Shown here piece by piece: positions 26,999-36,520 of a DNA stretch of 64,000 bases (its first letter is position 1; every line of letters begins with the position of its first letter). The DNA lies in assembly GCF_023028345.1 (NCBI RefSeq), contig NZ_CP095488.1:124001-188000 (forward strand). Reading direction: 5' to 3'. The notes below the pieces were generated by a model. The model was not told where the DNA came from, ran no database searches, and saw only the letters and a program-made list of their open reading frames with translations. The DNA comes from Halorientalis marina (GTDB lineage Archaea > Halobacteriota > Halobacteria > Halobacteriales > Haloarculaceae). The position numbers and the translations under genes were made by a program.

Positions 26999-28522
26999 AT
27001 GATACAGAACGCAGGTGCCGTGGGTCGCTCGCCCGTGGTGCGCGTCGCGGCGGCCGCCGGATCCGGGGCCGCGGAGCGCGTCGTACAGGCGGCGCGGGAC
27101 GCGGCCGACGCAGTACCGGTGTGCCGGACCGGGCCGGCCGGCGTCGACGCGTACGAACCGCTCGTCCTCGCGACAAGTGACGGCACGACGGCGTTCGTCC
27201 CCGACCCGTCGGTGCCGGCGGTCGAGGGACTCGTGGCGACAGTGGCCGACGGCGACCTCCCGACCGAGGACGCCGTCGCCGTGGTGGAGCACGACCCGGA
27301 CCGCGCGACGCTCCCCGTCCCCGACGACGGCCCGCTCGCGGTGGGTCGACGGGCCGTGCTGGGACCGTGCGGATGGGTCGACCCGTTCGCTCCAGAGGAC
27401 ACGGCGTTAGTCTCGACGGATTCGACAGCCCTCGAGGCGACCGACAGCGGCCTGCGCGGTCGCGGTCGGGGCGACGCGGCCGCCGACGAGGCGGCCGCGG
27501 AGACGTGGGCGACGGTTCGGTCGGCGGACGGCGACCCCGTGGTCGTCTGTAACGCCAACGAGTCCCGGACGGAACAACGGGCCGACGAGACGCTGCTGGG
27601 CGGCGCGCCGCTCGCGGTACTCGACGGCATCGCGGCCGTCGCCGCGTACGTCGGGGCCGAGGACGCCGTGGTCTACGTGAACGAGGACGACGACGCCCTG
27701 CACCGCCACCTCCGCGTGGCGGTCGACGCGGTCGCCGACCACCTGCCGGTCGTCCCGCAACTGGTCGTCGGTCCCGACGAATACCGCGCCGGCGGTCCAA
27801 CGGCGGCACTGGAGGCGCTGGAGGGGGCCGACCGCATCGAACCGCGACTCCAGCCGCCCACGCCGGCGACCCACGGCCTCTACGGGCGGCCAACGGTCGT
27901 CCACACGCCCCGGACGTTCGCGCAGGTCCGGCGGGCCGTCCGGTACCCCGACGCGTTCGAGGCCAGCACCGGCGACCCGGGAACGCGGGTCCTGACGGTG
28001 ACCGGCGACGTGACCGCGCCGGCGACGGTCGAACTCGGTCCGGACGCGAGCCTCGCCGCGGTCCGCGAGGCGGTCGACGAGACGGGGGCGTTCAAGATGG
28101 CCTGTGTCGGTGGTGTCCTCGGCGGCATCACGCGCGACCTCGACGTGGCCGCCAGCGGGCGGGCACGCGACGCCGCCGGCCTCGGCACCGACGCCGTCGT
28201 GGAGCTGCTGAACCAGCGGCGCTGTCCGCTGGCCGACGCCGGGGAGCGAGCGCGGTTCGCGGCGACGGCGAACAGCGGGCGCTGTGTCCCCGGGCGCGAG
28301 GGGACGAAACAGCTCGCCGAACTCCTGCGTGACGTGTACGACGGCGACTTCGAGACGGACAAGATACGCGAACTCGGGCGCGTGATGGCCCGGTCGAGCA
28401 ACTGTCGGACCGGCGCGCACGCGCCCCGACCGGTGACGACCGCCATCGACGCCTTCGAACCGGAGTTCCGCGCCCATGCCAACGGCCGCTGTCCCAGCGG
28501 CGCCTGCACGGAGGAACTATGA
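26999..28522 (+). CDS. NuoF/FdhB-like subunit with degenerate FMN and Fe-S sites
   Basis: 507 residues. The layout follows the NADH-binding 51 kDa subunit (NuoF/FdhB): a flavin domain with VVVCNANESRTEQRADETLL, an SLBB-like part with FKMACVGGVLGGI, and a C-terminal cluster domain. Key sites are altered. The glycine-rich flavin loop, GRGGAGFPTG in NuoF, reads GRGRGDAAAD (about residues 154-163). The cluster motif SCGxCxPC reads NSGRCVPG, so only Cys429 and Cys469 of four ligands remain (Ser426 and Gly432 replace the others). It overlaps the formate dehydrogenase gene by 4 bases. It may be a structural subunit. ATG 26987 is an alternative start. Confidence 0.75.
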   Translation: MIQNAGAVGRSPVVRVAAAAGSGAAERVVQAARDAADAVPVCRTGPAGVDAYEPLVLATSDGTTAFVPDPSVPAVEGLVATVADGDLPTEDAVAVVEHDPDRATLPVPDDGPLAVGRRAVLGPCGWVDPFAPEDTALVSTDSTALEATDSGLRGRGRGDAAADEAAAETWATVRSADGDPVVVCNANESRTEQRADETLLGGAPLAVLDGIAAVAAYVGAEDAVVYVNEDDDALHRHLRVAVDAVADHLPVVPQLVVGPDEYRAGGPTAALEALEGADRIEPRLQPPTPATHGLYGRPTVVHTPRTFAQVRRAVRYPDAFEASTGDPGTRVLTVTGDVTAPATVELGPDASLAAVREAVDETGAFKMACVGGVLGGITRDLDVAASGRARDAAGLGTDAVVELLNQRRCPLADAGERARFAATANSGRCVPGREGTKQLAELLRDVYDGDFETDKIRELGRVMARSSNCRTGAHAPRPVTTAIDAFEPEFRAHANGRCPSGACTEEL

Positions 28523-31500
28523 GCACCGACGACACCAGTCCCGACGACGCACTGCCGGGCGTGCCGGACCTGACGGACCCACAGCCGTCGACACCGGTCA
28601 CCGCCGAGTTCGAGACCGGCACCGCGAACGACCCCGACGTGGGCACCGCGGGCGACGAGTCGACCAGCGTGACCGTCGACGGCCACGACGTGACCGTTCC
28701 GGGCGGCTCGACGCTCATCGACGCGCTCCAGGCCCTCGACGACGACGTCGTCAGCGTCGACCCCGGCGCGGACGGCGTCGCGGACGACGCCGACGTGCCC
28801 GCGCTCTGTTACTACGACCGCGGCGGCGATTGCAGCGACGAGATCGGCCCACGCAGCGAGTGTCGTACCTGCATGGTCGAGACCGAGGAACACGGCCTCG
28901 TCCCCTCGTGTTCGTACCCGGCCGAGGACGGCCTGACGGTGCGGACGGACACGCCCGACGCCGAGGAAGCCCGCTCCGTCAACCTCGATCTGGTGCTCTC
29001 GAACCACAACCTCCGGTGTACCACCTGCAACGGCAATGGCCGGTGTGAACTGCAGGACGCGGCCATCAGCGAGGGTGTCGACCACCCCCGGTACGGAGTG
29101 TTCTCCGACCGCGACCAGTACGAACCGGTCGACGATACCTCCTCGTTCATCCAGATCGACCGCAACAAGTGCATCCTCTGCAATCGGTGCGTCGAGGGCT
29201 GCAACGACGTGCAGGTCGAGGGCGTCCTCCGCATCGAGGGCCACGGCGAGGACACCCGCATCGGCTTCCAGTCCGACGCCGAGACGATGGACGACTCCAC
29301 CTGCGTCTCCTGTGGACACTGCGCGACCGTCTGCCCGACCGGTGCGCTCACCGAGAAGGGCATCGGTGGGGCCGCCACCCTCCCCCTGCCGGGGTTCACC
29401 CAGCGCAACTCCATCGGCAAGGTCATCGAGCGCGAACCCGCGGAGACGCTCGACGACACCGAGGCCCCGAACCGCTCGGCGAACCCGGGTGGAAGACGGA
29501 GCCGCGAGAGCGGCCCGGGCGGCGTGACGGCGGCCGCCAGCGAGGAGACGGGCCTCTCGAAGTTCATGTCCTCTGCCAAGCGCCGGGCCGGCGACCTGGC
29601 GAAGCAGTACGGCAAGCGGGCGTTCCTCGCGGGCGAACACACCGCCGAGGCCATCGCGGCCAACACCATGCCCGAGGGCGTCCTGTTCGACATCGCCGAC
29701 AAGGTCAGCGACTACCGCCTCGGCAAAATCGACAAGCAGGAGACGACCTGCGGGTTCTGTGCAGTCGGCTGTCGCTTCGAGATGTGGGGCAAGGACGGCG
29801 ACTCGCTGGGCGTCGTGCCCGTCGACGACCCCGACCAGGCCCCCGCCAACAACTTCTCGACCTGCGTGAAGGGGAAGTTCGGCCACGAGTTCGCCAACAG
29901 TAAACGCCGGCTCACGGAGCCACAGGTTCGCAACGAGAACGGCGAACTCGAACCCGTCTCCTGGGAGGAGGCGCTGGACTACGTCGCCGACCGGCTCTCC
30001 GATATCCAGGACGAGCACGGCATCGACGCGGTTGGCTGTCTCGCCTCCTCGAAGGGGAGCAACGAGGAAGCCTACCTCGTCCAGAAGTTCGCCCGACAGG
30101 TGCTGGGGACGAAGAACATCGACAACTGCGCGCGGCTCTGTCACTCTTCGACGGTCGCCGCGCTCCAGCAGACGGTCGGGTTCGGCGCGATGACCAACCG
30201 CATCAACGAGGACGTCGGCGAGGCCGACGCCTACCTCATCAGCGGGTCGAACACCACCGAGTCCCACCCGGTGCTCGCCACGCGCATCAAGCAGAACGTC
30301 CGGGACGGCGCCGACCTCGTCGTCTTCGACCCGCGGAAGATCGGGATCGCGGAACACGCCGATCAGTACACCCGCACGAACCCAGGCTACGACGTGGCCT
30401 GGCTCAACGGGATGATTCGGTACATCATCGAGCACGACCTCCACGACGAGTCGTTCATCGAGCGCAACACCAAGAACTTCGAGAAAGTGAAAGAGAAGGT
30501 TCAGGCGTTCACCCCCGAGAAAGTCGAGGAACTGGCGGGCGTGCCCGCGGACGAACTCGCGAGCGCGGCGGAGACGCTGGCGGCCGCCGACACCGTCGTC
30601 TTCGGTTGGGCGATGGGGATGACCCAGCAGAGCCACGGCACGGAGAACCTGCTCGCGATGGCCGACCTCGCGCTCGTGCTGGGCCAGGTCGGCAAGCCCG
30701 GCGCGGGCCTGTCGCCGTTCCGCGGCCAGAACAACGTCCAGGGCGGCGGCGGCGACATGGGCACGCTCCCCGGGAGCCTCCCGGGCTACCAGAACCCCGC
30801 CGACGACGAGGTGGGCGAGAAGTTCGCGGACGCCTGGGGCGAGCGCCCGCCCGAGGAACCCGGCCTGAAGGTGCCGGAGATGCTGGAGGAGGCCCACGCG
30901 GGTAACCTCCGGGCGATGTACGTCGTCGGCGAGAACCCCGCGCTCTCGGAGCCGGATATCACGCACGCCGAGGAGGCGCTGGCCGACCTGGACTTCCTCG
31001 TCGTGCAGGACATCTTCCACACCGAGACCGCCGAACACGCCGACGTGCTCCTGCCGGCGGCCACCTCGCCCGAGAAACACGGCACGTTCACCAACACCGA
31101 GCGCCGCGTCCAGCGAGTCCGCCCCACGTCCGACCCGCCAGGAGAGGCCCGTCAGGACTGGGAGATCACGCAGGGACTCGCCCGGCGACTCGGCTACGAC
31201 TGGGGCTACGACCACCCCCGCGAGGTGATGGACGAGATCAACGACCTCGTCCCCATCTACGGTGGCGTCACCTACGAACGGCTGGAGGAGGGACCGGAAC
31301 ACGGCCTCCAGTGGCCCTGCCCGGACGAGGACCACCCCGGCACGCCGTACCTCTACGACTACGAGGAGGGGGACTTCAACTTCGAGGACGGGAAGGCGCG
31401 CTTCGTCCCGGCCGACGGCGGTCATCCAGGTGAACTCCCCGACGAGGAGTTCCCGCTCACGCTCACGTCCGGCCGCGTCCTCTACCACTGGCACACCGGC

Positions 31501-31872
31501 CAGATCACGCGACGCGTCGAGGGGCTGATGAACCACGTCGGCGAGTCCTTCGTCGAAATCCATCCCGAGACGGCCGCCGAACTCGGCGTCGAGGACGAGG
31601 AATACGTTCGCGTCGAGTCACGCAGAGGCGATATCGCCGTCCGCGCAGAGGTGACTGACCGGGTCGGTCCCGGGACGGTGTTCATCCCGATGCACTTCGC
31701 CGCCGGCGCGGTCAACACGCTCACCGGCGAGACGTTCGATCCGACCGCCGGCATTCCGGAGTACAAGGTCTCGAGCGTCCGCCTCGAACCGCTCGGGCCC
31801 GACACCGACGAGGAGTTGCTCCGGCGACCCGACGTGGGTCCCGGCAGTCGGGCGGGCGGCGACGACGACTGA
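28519..31872 (+). CDS. fdhA: Formate dehydrogenase-like molybdo/tungsto catalytic subunit with NuoG-type Fe-S domain
   Basis: 1117 residues. The N-terminal 300 residues are NuoG-like: a 2Fe-2S domain (CYYDRGGDC, then CRTC), a His/Cys cluster segment (HNLRCTTCNGNGRC) and two ferredoxin motifs (CILCNRCVEGC and CVSCGHCATVC). After a Gly/Arg-rich linker the molybdopterin part starts at TTCGFCAVGC (Cys411) with CVKGKFG. The metal ligand is Cys541 followed by His in NCARLCHSST, matching the SeCys/Cys-His pair of formate dehydrogenases. No Tat signal is visible, so it is probably cytoplasmic. It would oxidise formate released by the formate-THF ligase encoded at 33371. Substrate is inferred. Confidence 0.85.
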   Translation: MSTDDTSPDDALPGVPDLTDPQPSTPVTAEFETGTANDPDVGTAGDESTSVTVDGHDVTVPGGSTLIDALQALDDDVVSVDPGADGVADDADVPALCYYDRGGDCSDEIGPRSECRTCMVETEEHGLVPSCSYPAEDGLTVRTDTPDAEEARSVNLDLVLSNHNLRCTTCNGNGRCELQDAAISEGVDHPRYGVFSDRDQYEPVDDTSSFIQIDRNKCILCNRCVEGCNDVQVEGVLRIEGHGEDTRIGFQSDAETMDDSTCVSCGHCATVCPTGALTEKGIGGAATLPLPGFTQRNSIGKVIEREPAETLDDTEAPNRSANPGGRRSRESGPGGVTAAASEETGLSKFMSSAKRRAGDLAKQYGKRAFLAGEHTAEAIAANTMPEGVLFDIADKVSDYRLGKIDKQETTCGFCAVGCRFEMWGKDGDSLGVVPVDDPDQAPANNFSTCVKGKFGHEFANSKRRLTEPQVRNENGELEPVSWEEALDYVADRLSDIQDEHGIDAVGCLASSKGSNEEAYLVQKFARQVLGTKNIDNCARLCHSSTVAALQQTVGFGAMTNRINEDVGEADAYLISGSNTTESHPVLATRIKQNVRDGADLVVFDPRKIGIAEHADQYTRTNPGYDVAWLNGMIRYIIEHDLHDESFIERNTKNFEKVKEKVQAFTPEKVEELAGVPADELASAAETLAAADTVVFGWAMGMTQQSHGTENLLAMADLALVLGQVGKPGAGLSPFRGQNNVQGGGGDMGTLPGSLPGYQNPADDEVGEKFADAWGERPPEEPGLKVPEMLEEAHAGNLRAMYVVGENPALSEPDITHAEEALADLDFLVVQDIFHTETAEHADVLLPAATSPEKHGTFTNTERRVQRVRPTSDPPGEARQDWEITQGLARRLGYDWGYDHPREVMDEINDLVPIYGGVTYERLEEGPEHGLQWPCPDEDHPGTPYLYDYEEGDFNFEDGKARFVPADGGHPGELPDEEFPLTLTSGRVLYHWHTGQITRRVEGLMNHVGESFVEIHPETAAELGVEDEEYVRVESRRGDIAVRAEVTDRVGPGTVFIPMHFAAGAVNTLTGETFDPTAGIPEYKVSSVRLEPLGPDTDEELLRRPDVGPGSRAGGDDD

Positions 31873-31972
31873 ACGAGCGCTGTCACCGGTACTTCCGAAG
31901 CGCGGTCGGCGTCCCGACCGCCGCGCCGTCCACAACCTCGACCAGTCGGTTCACCGACCGGACGTTGACTCT

Positions 31973-31995
31973 TTTCACAGCAATAGTGTTGTGAA
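31973..31995 (+). promoter_or_regulatory. Imperfect palindrome upstream of folE, sharing a 19-base motif with 57062
   Basis: Outer arms TTTCACA and TGTGAA enclose CAATAGTG. The core ACAGCAATAGTGTTGTGAA (31977-31995) matches 17 of 19 bases at 57062-57080. It lies about 20 bases upstream of the folE TATA-like element, a common activator position. Confidence 0.5.
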
Positions 31996-32015
31996 GACTG
32001 TGGTGGTCGCCAGCC

Positions 32016-32020
32016 TTTAT
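32016..32020 (+). promoter_or_regulatory. TATA-like element of folE
   Basis: TTTAT lies 27-31 bases before the ATG at 32047. This spacing supports that ATG over the GTG at 32029 and a leaderless transcript. Confidence 0.5.
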
Positions 32021-32046
32021 GAGCGCGAGTGCCTGCCTCGGAACGA

Positions 32047-32682
32047 ATGGACTCGCAGGACAGAGAGCGCGAGCAGGGATACGAGACTGGGCCCGATCGG
32101 CCGGGACCGTCGACGGAGTTCGACGCGGCGAAGGCCCGCGAGGGCGCACGCCTCTTGTTGGAAGCAGTCGGGCGGAACCCGAACGAGACCGGCCTCTACG
32201 ACACGTGGGACCGGCGCGTGCCGGCCATGCTGGAGACGCTGACGGCGGGCAGACGGCCGACGGAGAAGCCGGTGATGCGGACCTTCCCGGCAGAGACCGA
32301 CGGCCTGATCGTGAAGACCGGGATTCCGCTGTACAGCATGTGCGAACACCACCTCCTGCCATTCCACGGCGTCGCCCACGTCGCCTACCTACCGGGCGAG
32401 GAGATGGTCGGCCTCTCGAAACTCGTGCGGTACGTCCGCTGGCGCGCACGCCGACTGACGACACAGGAAGCACTCACGGCGGGGCTCGCGACCGGCCTCC
32501 GTGACGAACTCGACGCGCGAGGCGTCCTCGTCGAAGTGACGGCGAACCACCTGTGCGAGGCGATGCGCGGTGTCGAGACGGCGACAGCGACGACCACCCG
32601 TGAGACACTCGGATCGATCACGGAAGCCGACCGCGAGTCGTTCCGCGAATCGATCCGCCGGCCCGACGGTGGCGGCTGCTGA
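32047..32682 (+). CDS. folE: GTP cyclohydrolase I
   Basis: 211 residues. The zinc and active-site motif is YSMCEHHLLPFHG, with the later Cys in ANHLCEAMRG and the substrate-binding GLSKLVRYV. The enzyme opens GTP to dihydroneopterin triphosphate, the first step to folate-type pterins. Together with the FolC-FolP fusion at 36521 it indicates folate (THF), as used by the C1 enzymes in this window. The start is chosen from the TATA spacing. Confidence 0.95.
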   Translation: MDSQDREREQGYETGPDRPGPSTEFDAAKAREGARLLLEAVGRNPNETGLYDTWDRRVPAMLETLTAGRRPTEKPVMRTFPAETDGLIVKTGIPLYSMCEHHLLPFHGVAHVAYLPGEEMVGLSKLVRYVRWRARRLTTQEALTAGLATGLRDELDARGVLVEVTANHLCEAMRGVETATATTTRETLGSITEADRESFRESIRRPDGGGC

Positions 32683-32731
32683 GCCCTTCCCGGACCCAGG
32701 TCGGCACCGCCGGGGCGGCCGTCGGTGTGAC

Positions 32732-33217
32732 TCAGCGGTGGATCGTGTCTTCGGCCGACGGGAGCATCCAGCGGAGCGACTCGGTGGGTCGTTTGTAGAC
32801 GACCGTCACGGGCACGTCGACGAGACGGACGACCTTGTCCGCCGTGCTCCCGAGCAGCATCTCCTCGACGCCGCCCAGGCCGCGCGAGCCGATCACGACC
32901 ATGTCGATGTCGTTCTCTTCGACGTACGAGGCGATCTTCTTGTTCGCGATTCCGGTCTCGACGGTGGTGATGCAGTCGAGGCCCGCGTCCTCGGCGAGGT
33001 CGGCGACCTCACCGGTGATCCGCTCGCCGTACTCGATGTACTCGGCACGTTTCTCGTCCTGTTCGCCAGTGATGGGCACGATCTTCGCCTCGAACTCGTC
33101 GACGACGTGAAGCGCGTGGACGGTCGCGTCGAGTTCGCTCGCCAGCCGGATTCCCTCTTCTACCGCGTTCCCCGCCTGTTCGCTCCCGTCAGTGGGAACG
33201 AGGAGGTTGTCGTACAT
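32732..33217 (-). CDS. Universal stress protein UspA family
   Basis: 161 residues, single Usp domain. It begins MYDNLLVPTDGSEQAGNAVE, and the nucleotide loop VVIGSRGLGGVEEMLLGST fits G-x2-G-x9-G-S/T, so ATP binding is likely. TTTAATT at about 33244-33250 is a TATA candidate about 30 bases upstream. The role is not specific. Confidence 0.93.
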   Translation of the reverse strand: MYDNLLVPTDGSEQAGNAVEEGIRLASELDATVHALHVVDEFEAKIVPITGEQDEKRAEYIEYGERITGEVADLAEDAGLDCITTVETGIANKKIASYVEENDIDMVVIGSRGLGGVEEMLLGSTADKVVRLVDVPVTVVYKRPTESLRWMLPSAEDTIHR

Positions 33218-33370
33218 CCCTTTCTAGAGAATTGTTGGCGATGAATTAAATCTAGTGTACGCGGTGGCGCCAGGGATACCCCTGTCCCGGTTGCGAGCGG
33301 CCGCGGTCTCATGGGAGGACCGAGGGGGTCGGCGACGAACCACGGGTCGGCGGCGACGGACGGGCGGGTC

Positions 33371-35095
33371 TCAGAACAGCCCGGAGATGTTGCCGTCTTC
33401 GTCGATGTCCATATTGGCGGCGGCGGGGTCGGCGGGCAGGCCCGGCATCGTCAGGGCATCGGCCGTGAGCGCGACGATGAAGCCGGCACCGGCGGATGGG
33501 TAGACCTCGCTGATCTCCAGTTCCCAGTCCGTCGGTGCGCCCTTCTTCGTGGCGTCGTCGGACAGCGAATGGAAGGTCTTGGAGAGACAGACCGGCACGT
33601 CGCCGAAGCCGAGGTCCTCCATCTGCTCGATGTCGTCTAGCGCGGCTCCGGTGTATTTGACGCCGTTGGCGCCGTAAATCTCGGTAGCGACGGTCTCGAT
33701 TTTGTCGGTGATCGGCTCGTCTTCGTCGTACAGCGGGGCGTAGTCCTCGCCACCGCCGGCCTCGACCTCCGCGACGACGCACTCGGCGAGTTCCTCGCCG
33801 CCTTCGCTCCCGTTCTCGAAGACGGTCGACTCGGCGGCCTTCACGCCGATGTCGTCCCGGCAGTGCTCGATGACGGCCTCGACTTCGGCGTCGTCGTCGT
33901 CGGGGAACCGGTTGACCGCGACGACGACCGGGACGCCGAATTTCTGGAGGTTCTCGATGTGCTTGTCGAGGTTCTCGAAGCCGCGCTCGACGGCCTCGAC
34001 GCCGGCGTCGTCGATCCCGTCGTAGTCGACCGGCCACTGGTCCATGCCGTGGTACTGCAGCGCCCGGACCGAGGCGACAAGGACGACGGCGTTGGGCGTC
34101 ATGTCCCCGAGCCGGCAGACGATGTTCATGAACTTCTCGGCGCCGAGGTCCGAGCCGAACCCGGCCTCGGTGACGAGGTAGTCGGCCATACCGAAGGCGG
34201 TCTTGTCCGCGATGAGCGAGTTGGTCCCGTGGGCGATGTTCGCGAACGGGCCGCCGTGGACGAAGGCGGGCGTCCCCTCGATGGCCTGGACGACGTTCGG
34301 CTTGATAGCGTCACGGAGCAACATCGTGGCCGGCCCGGTGGCGTCGATGTCGTCGACAGTGATGGGGTCGTCGTCCTCGTCGTAAGCGACGATGATGCGG
34401 GCGACCCTTTCTTTCAGGTCGCCGAGGCCGTCGGCCAGACAGAGAGCGGCCATCAGCTCCGAGGCCGCGGTGAGCAGGAAGTTGTCTTCCCGGGGAGTGC
34501 CGCCGGTCTTGCCGCCGAGCCCGACCACGAGGTTCCGAAGCGCGCGGTCGTTCATGTCGATGGCGCGGGGCCAGCGTACGTCGGTCACGTCCACGTCGAA
34601 GTCGTCGTCGTTGGTCAGTTTCGCGTCGAGCATCGCCGAGATGAGGTTGTGCGCTGCCGTGAGCGCGTGCAGGTCGCCCGTGAAGTGGAGGTTGATGTCC
34701 TCCATCGGAAGGACCTGCGAGCGCCCGCCGCCGGCCGCGCCGCCCTTCACGCCGAACACCGGGCCGAGCGACGGCTCGCGGATGGCGATCATCGCCTCCT
34801 CGCCGATGTGGTTGAGCGTCTGCCCCAGGCCGACCGTCGTGACCGTCTTCCCCTCGCCCTTCGGCGTCGGTGTCATCCCGGTCACGAGCACGAGGTTGTT
34901 CGCCTTGTCTTCTGCCTCCTCGCGGAGGCGCTCGATGGCGTGGTGTTTTACTTTCGCGGTGTACTCGCCGAAGTACTGGAGATCGTCGAGCCCGAGCCCC
35001 CACGGCTCGACGAGTTCCCAGATCGGCTCCATCTCCGTCGACTGGGCGATGTCGTAGTCCGTCGGAATCGGCTCTTGTCTGTCATCGGAAGACAT
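33371..35095 (-). CDS. fhs: Formate--tetrahydrofolate ligase
   Basis: 574 residues from the ATG at 35095. The ATP site is TPTPKGEGKTVTTVGLGQ, followed by IREPSLGPVFGVKGGAAGGG and a FANIAHGTNS segment, all characteristic of the family. The enzyme joins formate and THF using ATP to give 10-formyl-THF, and it can run in reverse to release formate and make ATP. Next to FolD and a formate dehydrogenase, and in a haloarchaeon with methyl-amine dehydrogenases, the reverse direction is attractive; direction cannot be told from sequence. Confidence 0.96.
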   Translation of the reverse strand: MSSDDRQEPIPTDYDIAQSTEMEPIWELVEPWGLGLDDLQYFGEYTAKVKHHAIERLREEAEDKANNLVLVTGMTPTPKGEGKTVTTVGLGQTLNHIGEEAMIAIREPSLGPVFGVKGGAAGGGRSQVLPMEDINLHFTGDLHALTAAHNLISAMLDAKLTNDDDFDVDVTDVRWPRAIDMNDRALRNLVVGLGGKTGGTPREDNFLLTAASELMAALCLADGLGDLKERVARIIVAYDEDDDPITVDDIDATGPATMLLRDAIKPNVVQAIEGTPAFVHGGPFANIAHGTNSLIADKTAFGMADYLVTEAGFGSDLGAEKFMNIVCRLGDMTPNAVVLVASVRALQYHGMDQWPVDYDGIDDAGVEAVERGFENLDKHIENLQKFGVPVVVAVNRFPDDDDAEVEAVIEHCRDDIGVKAAESTVFENGSEGGEELAECVVAEVEAGGGEDYAPLYDEDEPITDKIETVATEIYGANGVKYTGAALDDIEQMEDLGFGDVPVCLSKTFHSLSDDATKKGAPTDWELEISEVYPSAGAGFIVALTADALTMPGLPADPAAANMDIDEDGNISGLF

Positions 35096-35229
35096 CTCAC
35101 GCCCACGTTTTCCACACCGCCCCAAGAGTGTTCGCGTATCTGACATCAACGAGAGGGGACGTGTTTGGACGGGACGGACACCGGAGCCTCCGACACGTCG
35201 TGTTCCGTGGCGGACACGACGAGGTTGCC

Positions 35230-36423
35230 TCAGTCCGGGCGGAGGGACGCGACGACGGTCTCGGGGTCGGCGTCGAGGCCGCCGCCCTGTGCGAGCGTCG
35301 GCTGGCCGCCACCGCCGCCGCCGAACTCGTCGGTCACCTCGCCGACGATGTCGTTGGCGTCCGTTTCGCCGTCGGTGGCGACGACGACGAACGTGCTCCC
35401 GTCCCGGCCCGCGAGAAGCACCACGTCGGCGGCCCCGTCGGTCAGTTCGCCCACGCGGTCGGCCACCGCGTTCGGCCCCACGCCGTCGACGGTCCCGGCC
35501 ACCCACTCGCGCCCGTTCCGGGTGAAGGTGTCCTCGGCCAGTGCCGTCAGCCGTGCCGCGAGGAGTTCCTCCGTCAGGACCTCGGTCTCCTCCTGCAGTG
35601 ACTCGTTCTCCGCACGCAGGCTCTCCGCGCGACTCGCGAGGTCGGCGACGCCCGTGTCCAGCGTCTCGGCCGCGCGGCTGGCGTTGCGCTGTGTCTCGAT
35701 CCACTCGTCGATAGCCCGCTGGCCGACGGCGTACTCGACGCGCACGAGGCCGGCGCCCGGATTCGAGACGTCCAGCACGGCGACGGGACCGATTTCGTTC
35801 GTATTCCGGACGTGCGTGCCCCCACAGGCCGACACGTCCCAGTCCTCGATCTCGACGATGCGGACGGTGTCGGCGGCCGCCGCGTCGTCGCGGAGATTGA
35901 AGACGATGTCCTCGCGGGCGCCCGCCTCGTCCGCGTCCATCTCGTACCAGTCGACCGGCCGGGACTCCCAGACGACCTCGTTAGCCATCCGCTGGATCGT
36001 CAGCGGATTCACCGACGCCTCGCCGTCGGTCTCGAAGTCAAGCCGGATGCGGTCCTCGCCGATGTCGAACCCGCCATAGCCGTGAGTGCCCAGCAGTTGC
36101 CGCCCGGCACCGTATACGACGTGACTGGCCGTGTGCGCCCGCATGCTGTACGTGCGGAACTCGTCGTCGATCTCGGCGGCGACCGTGTCGCCGGCGTCGA
36201 ACGCCGGCGGGTCGGCGAGGGTGTGGACCGTCTCACCGTCGCCCTTCTGGACGTCGACCACCGCGACCCCGTCGAGCGTGCCGCGGTCGGCTGGCTGGCC
36301 GCCGCCCTCGGGGTAGAAGTAGGTGCGTCCCAGGACGACGTCACGACCGTCGACCGCACGAACCGTCGCGTCGAACGATGTGACGTACGGCTCGCGTGGC
36401 GCCAGGTACTGTGAGTCTTCCAT
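35230..36423 (-). CDS. alaX: Alanyl-tRNA editing protein AlaX, long form
   Basis: 397 residues from the ATG at 36423. Zinc-site motifs of AlaRS editing domains are present: HTASHVVYG (HxxxH) and CGGTHVRNT (CxxxH). The N-terminal part has YFYPEGGGQPADRG. A coiled segment (about residues 260-310) leads to a C-terminal DHHA1-like end with a run of glycines (FGGGGGGQPTLAQGGG), which marks the long form. AlaX hydrolyses Ser or Gly wrongly attached to tRNA-Ala. It is divergent from folCP with only 97 bases between them. Confidence 0.92.
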   Translation of the reverse strand: MEDSQYLAPREPYVTSFDATVRAVDGRDVVLGRTYFYPEGGGQPADRGTLDGVAVVDVQKGDGETVHTLADPPAFDAGDTVAAEIDDEFRTYSMRAHTASHVVYGAGRQLLGTHGYGGFDIGEDRIRLDFETDGEASVNPLTIQRMANEVVWESRPVDWYEMDADEAGAREDIVFNLRDDAAAADTVRIVEIEDWDVSACGGTHVRNTNEIGPVAVLDVSNPGAGLVRVEYAVGQRAIDEWIETQRNASRAAETLDTGVADLASRAESLRAENESLQEETEVLTEELLAARLTALAEDTFTRNGREWVAGTVDGVGPNAVADRVGELTDGAADVVLLAGRDGSTFVVVATDGETDANDIVGEVTDEFGGGGGGQPTLAQGGGLDADPETVVASLRPD

Positions 36424-36520
36424 ACGCGCCGGGTCGACCGCCGCAAAAATAAATGTCGCGTCACGGACCGGTGTGCGAGCCGGCGATACCTTAATCAGGT
36501 CCCCCGCGTCGATATGTGTC

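Noticed and set aside
27880..31563. A 1,227-codon open frame on the minus strand
   Set aside because: It is antisense to the formate dehydrogenase gene, which has clear motifs. Its translation is low-complexity Val/Arg/Asp-rich sequence typical of antisense frames in GC-rich haloarchaeal DNA.
32029..32046. Upstream GTG start for folE
   Set aside because: It would place the start only about 10 bases from the TATA-like element at 32016-32020; the ATG at 32047 has the normal spacing.
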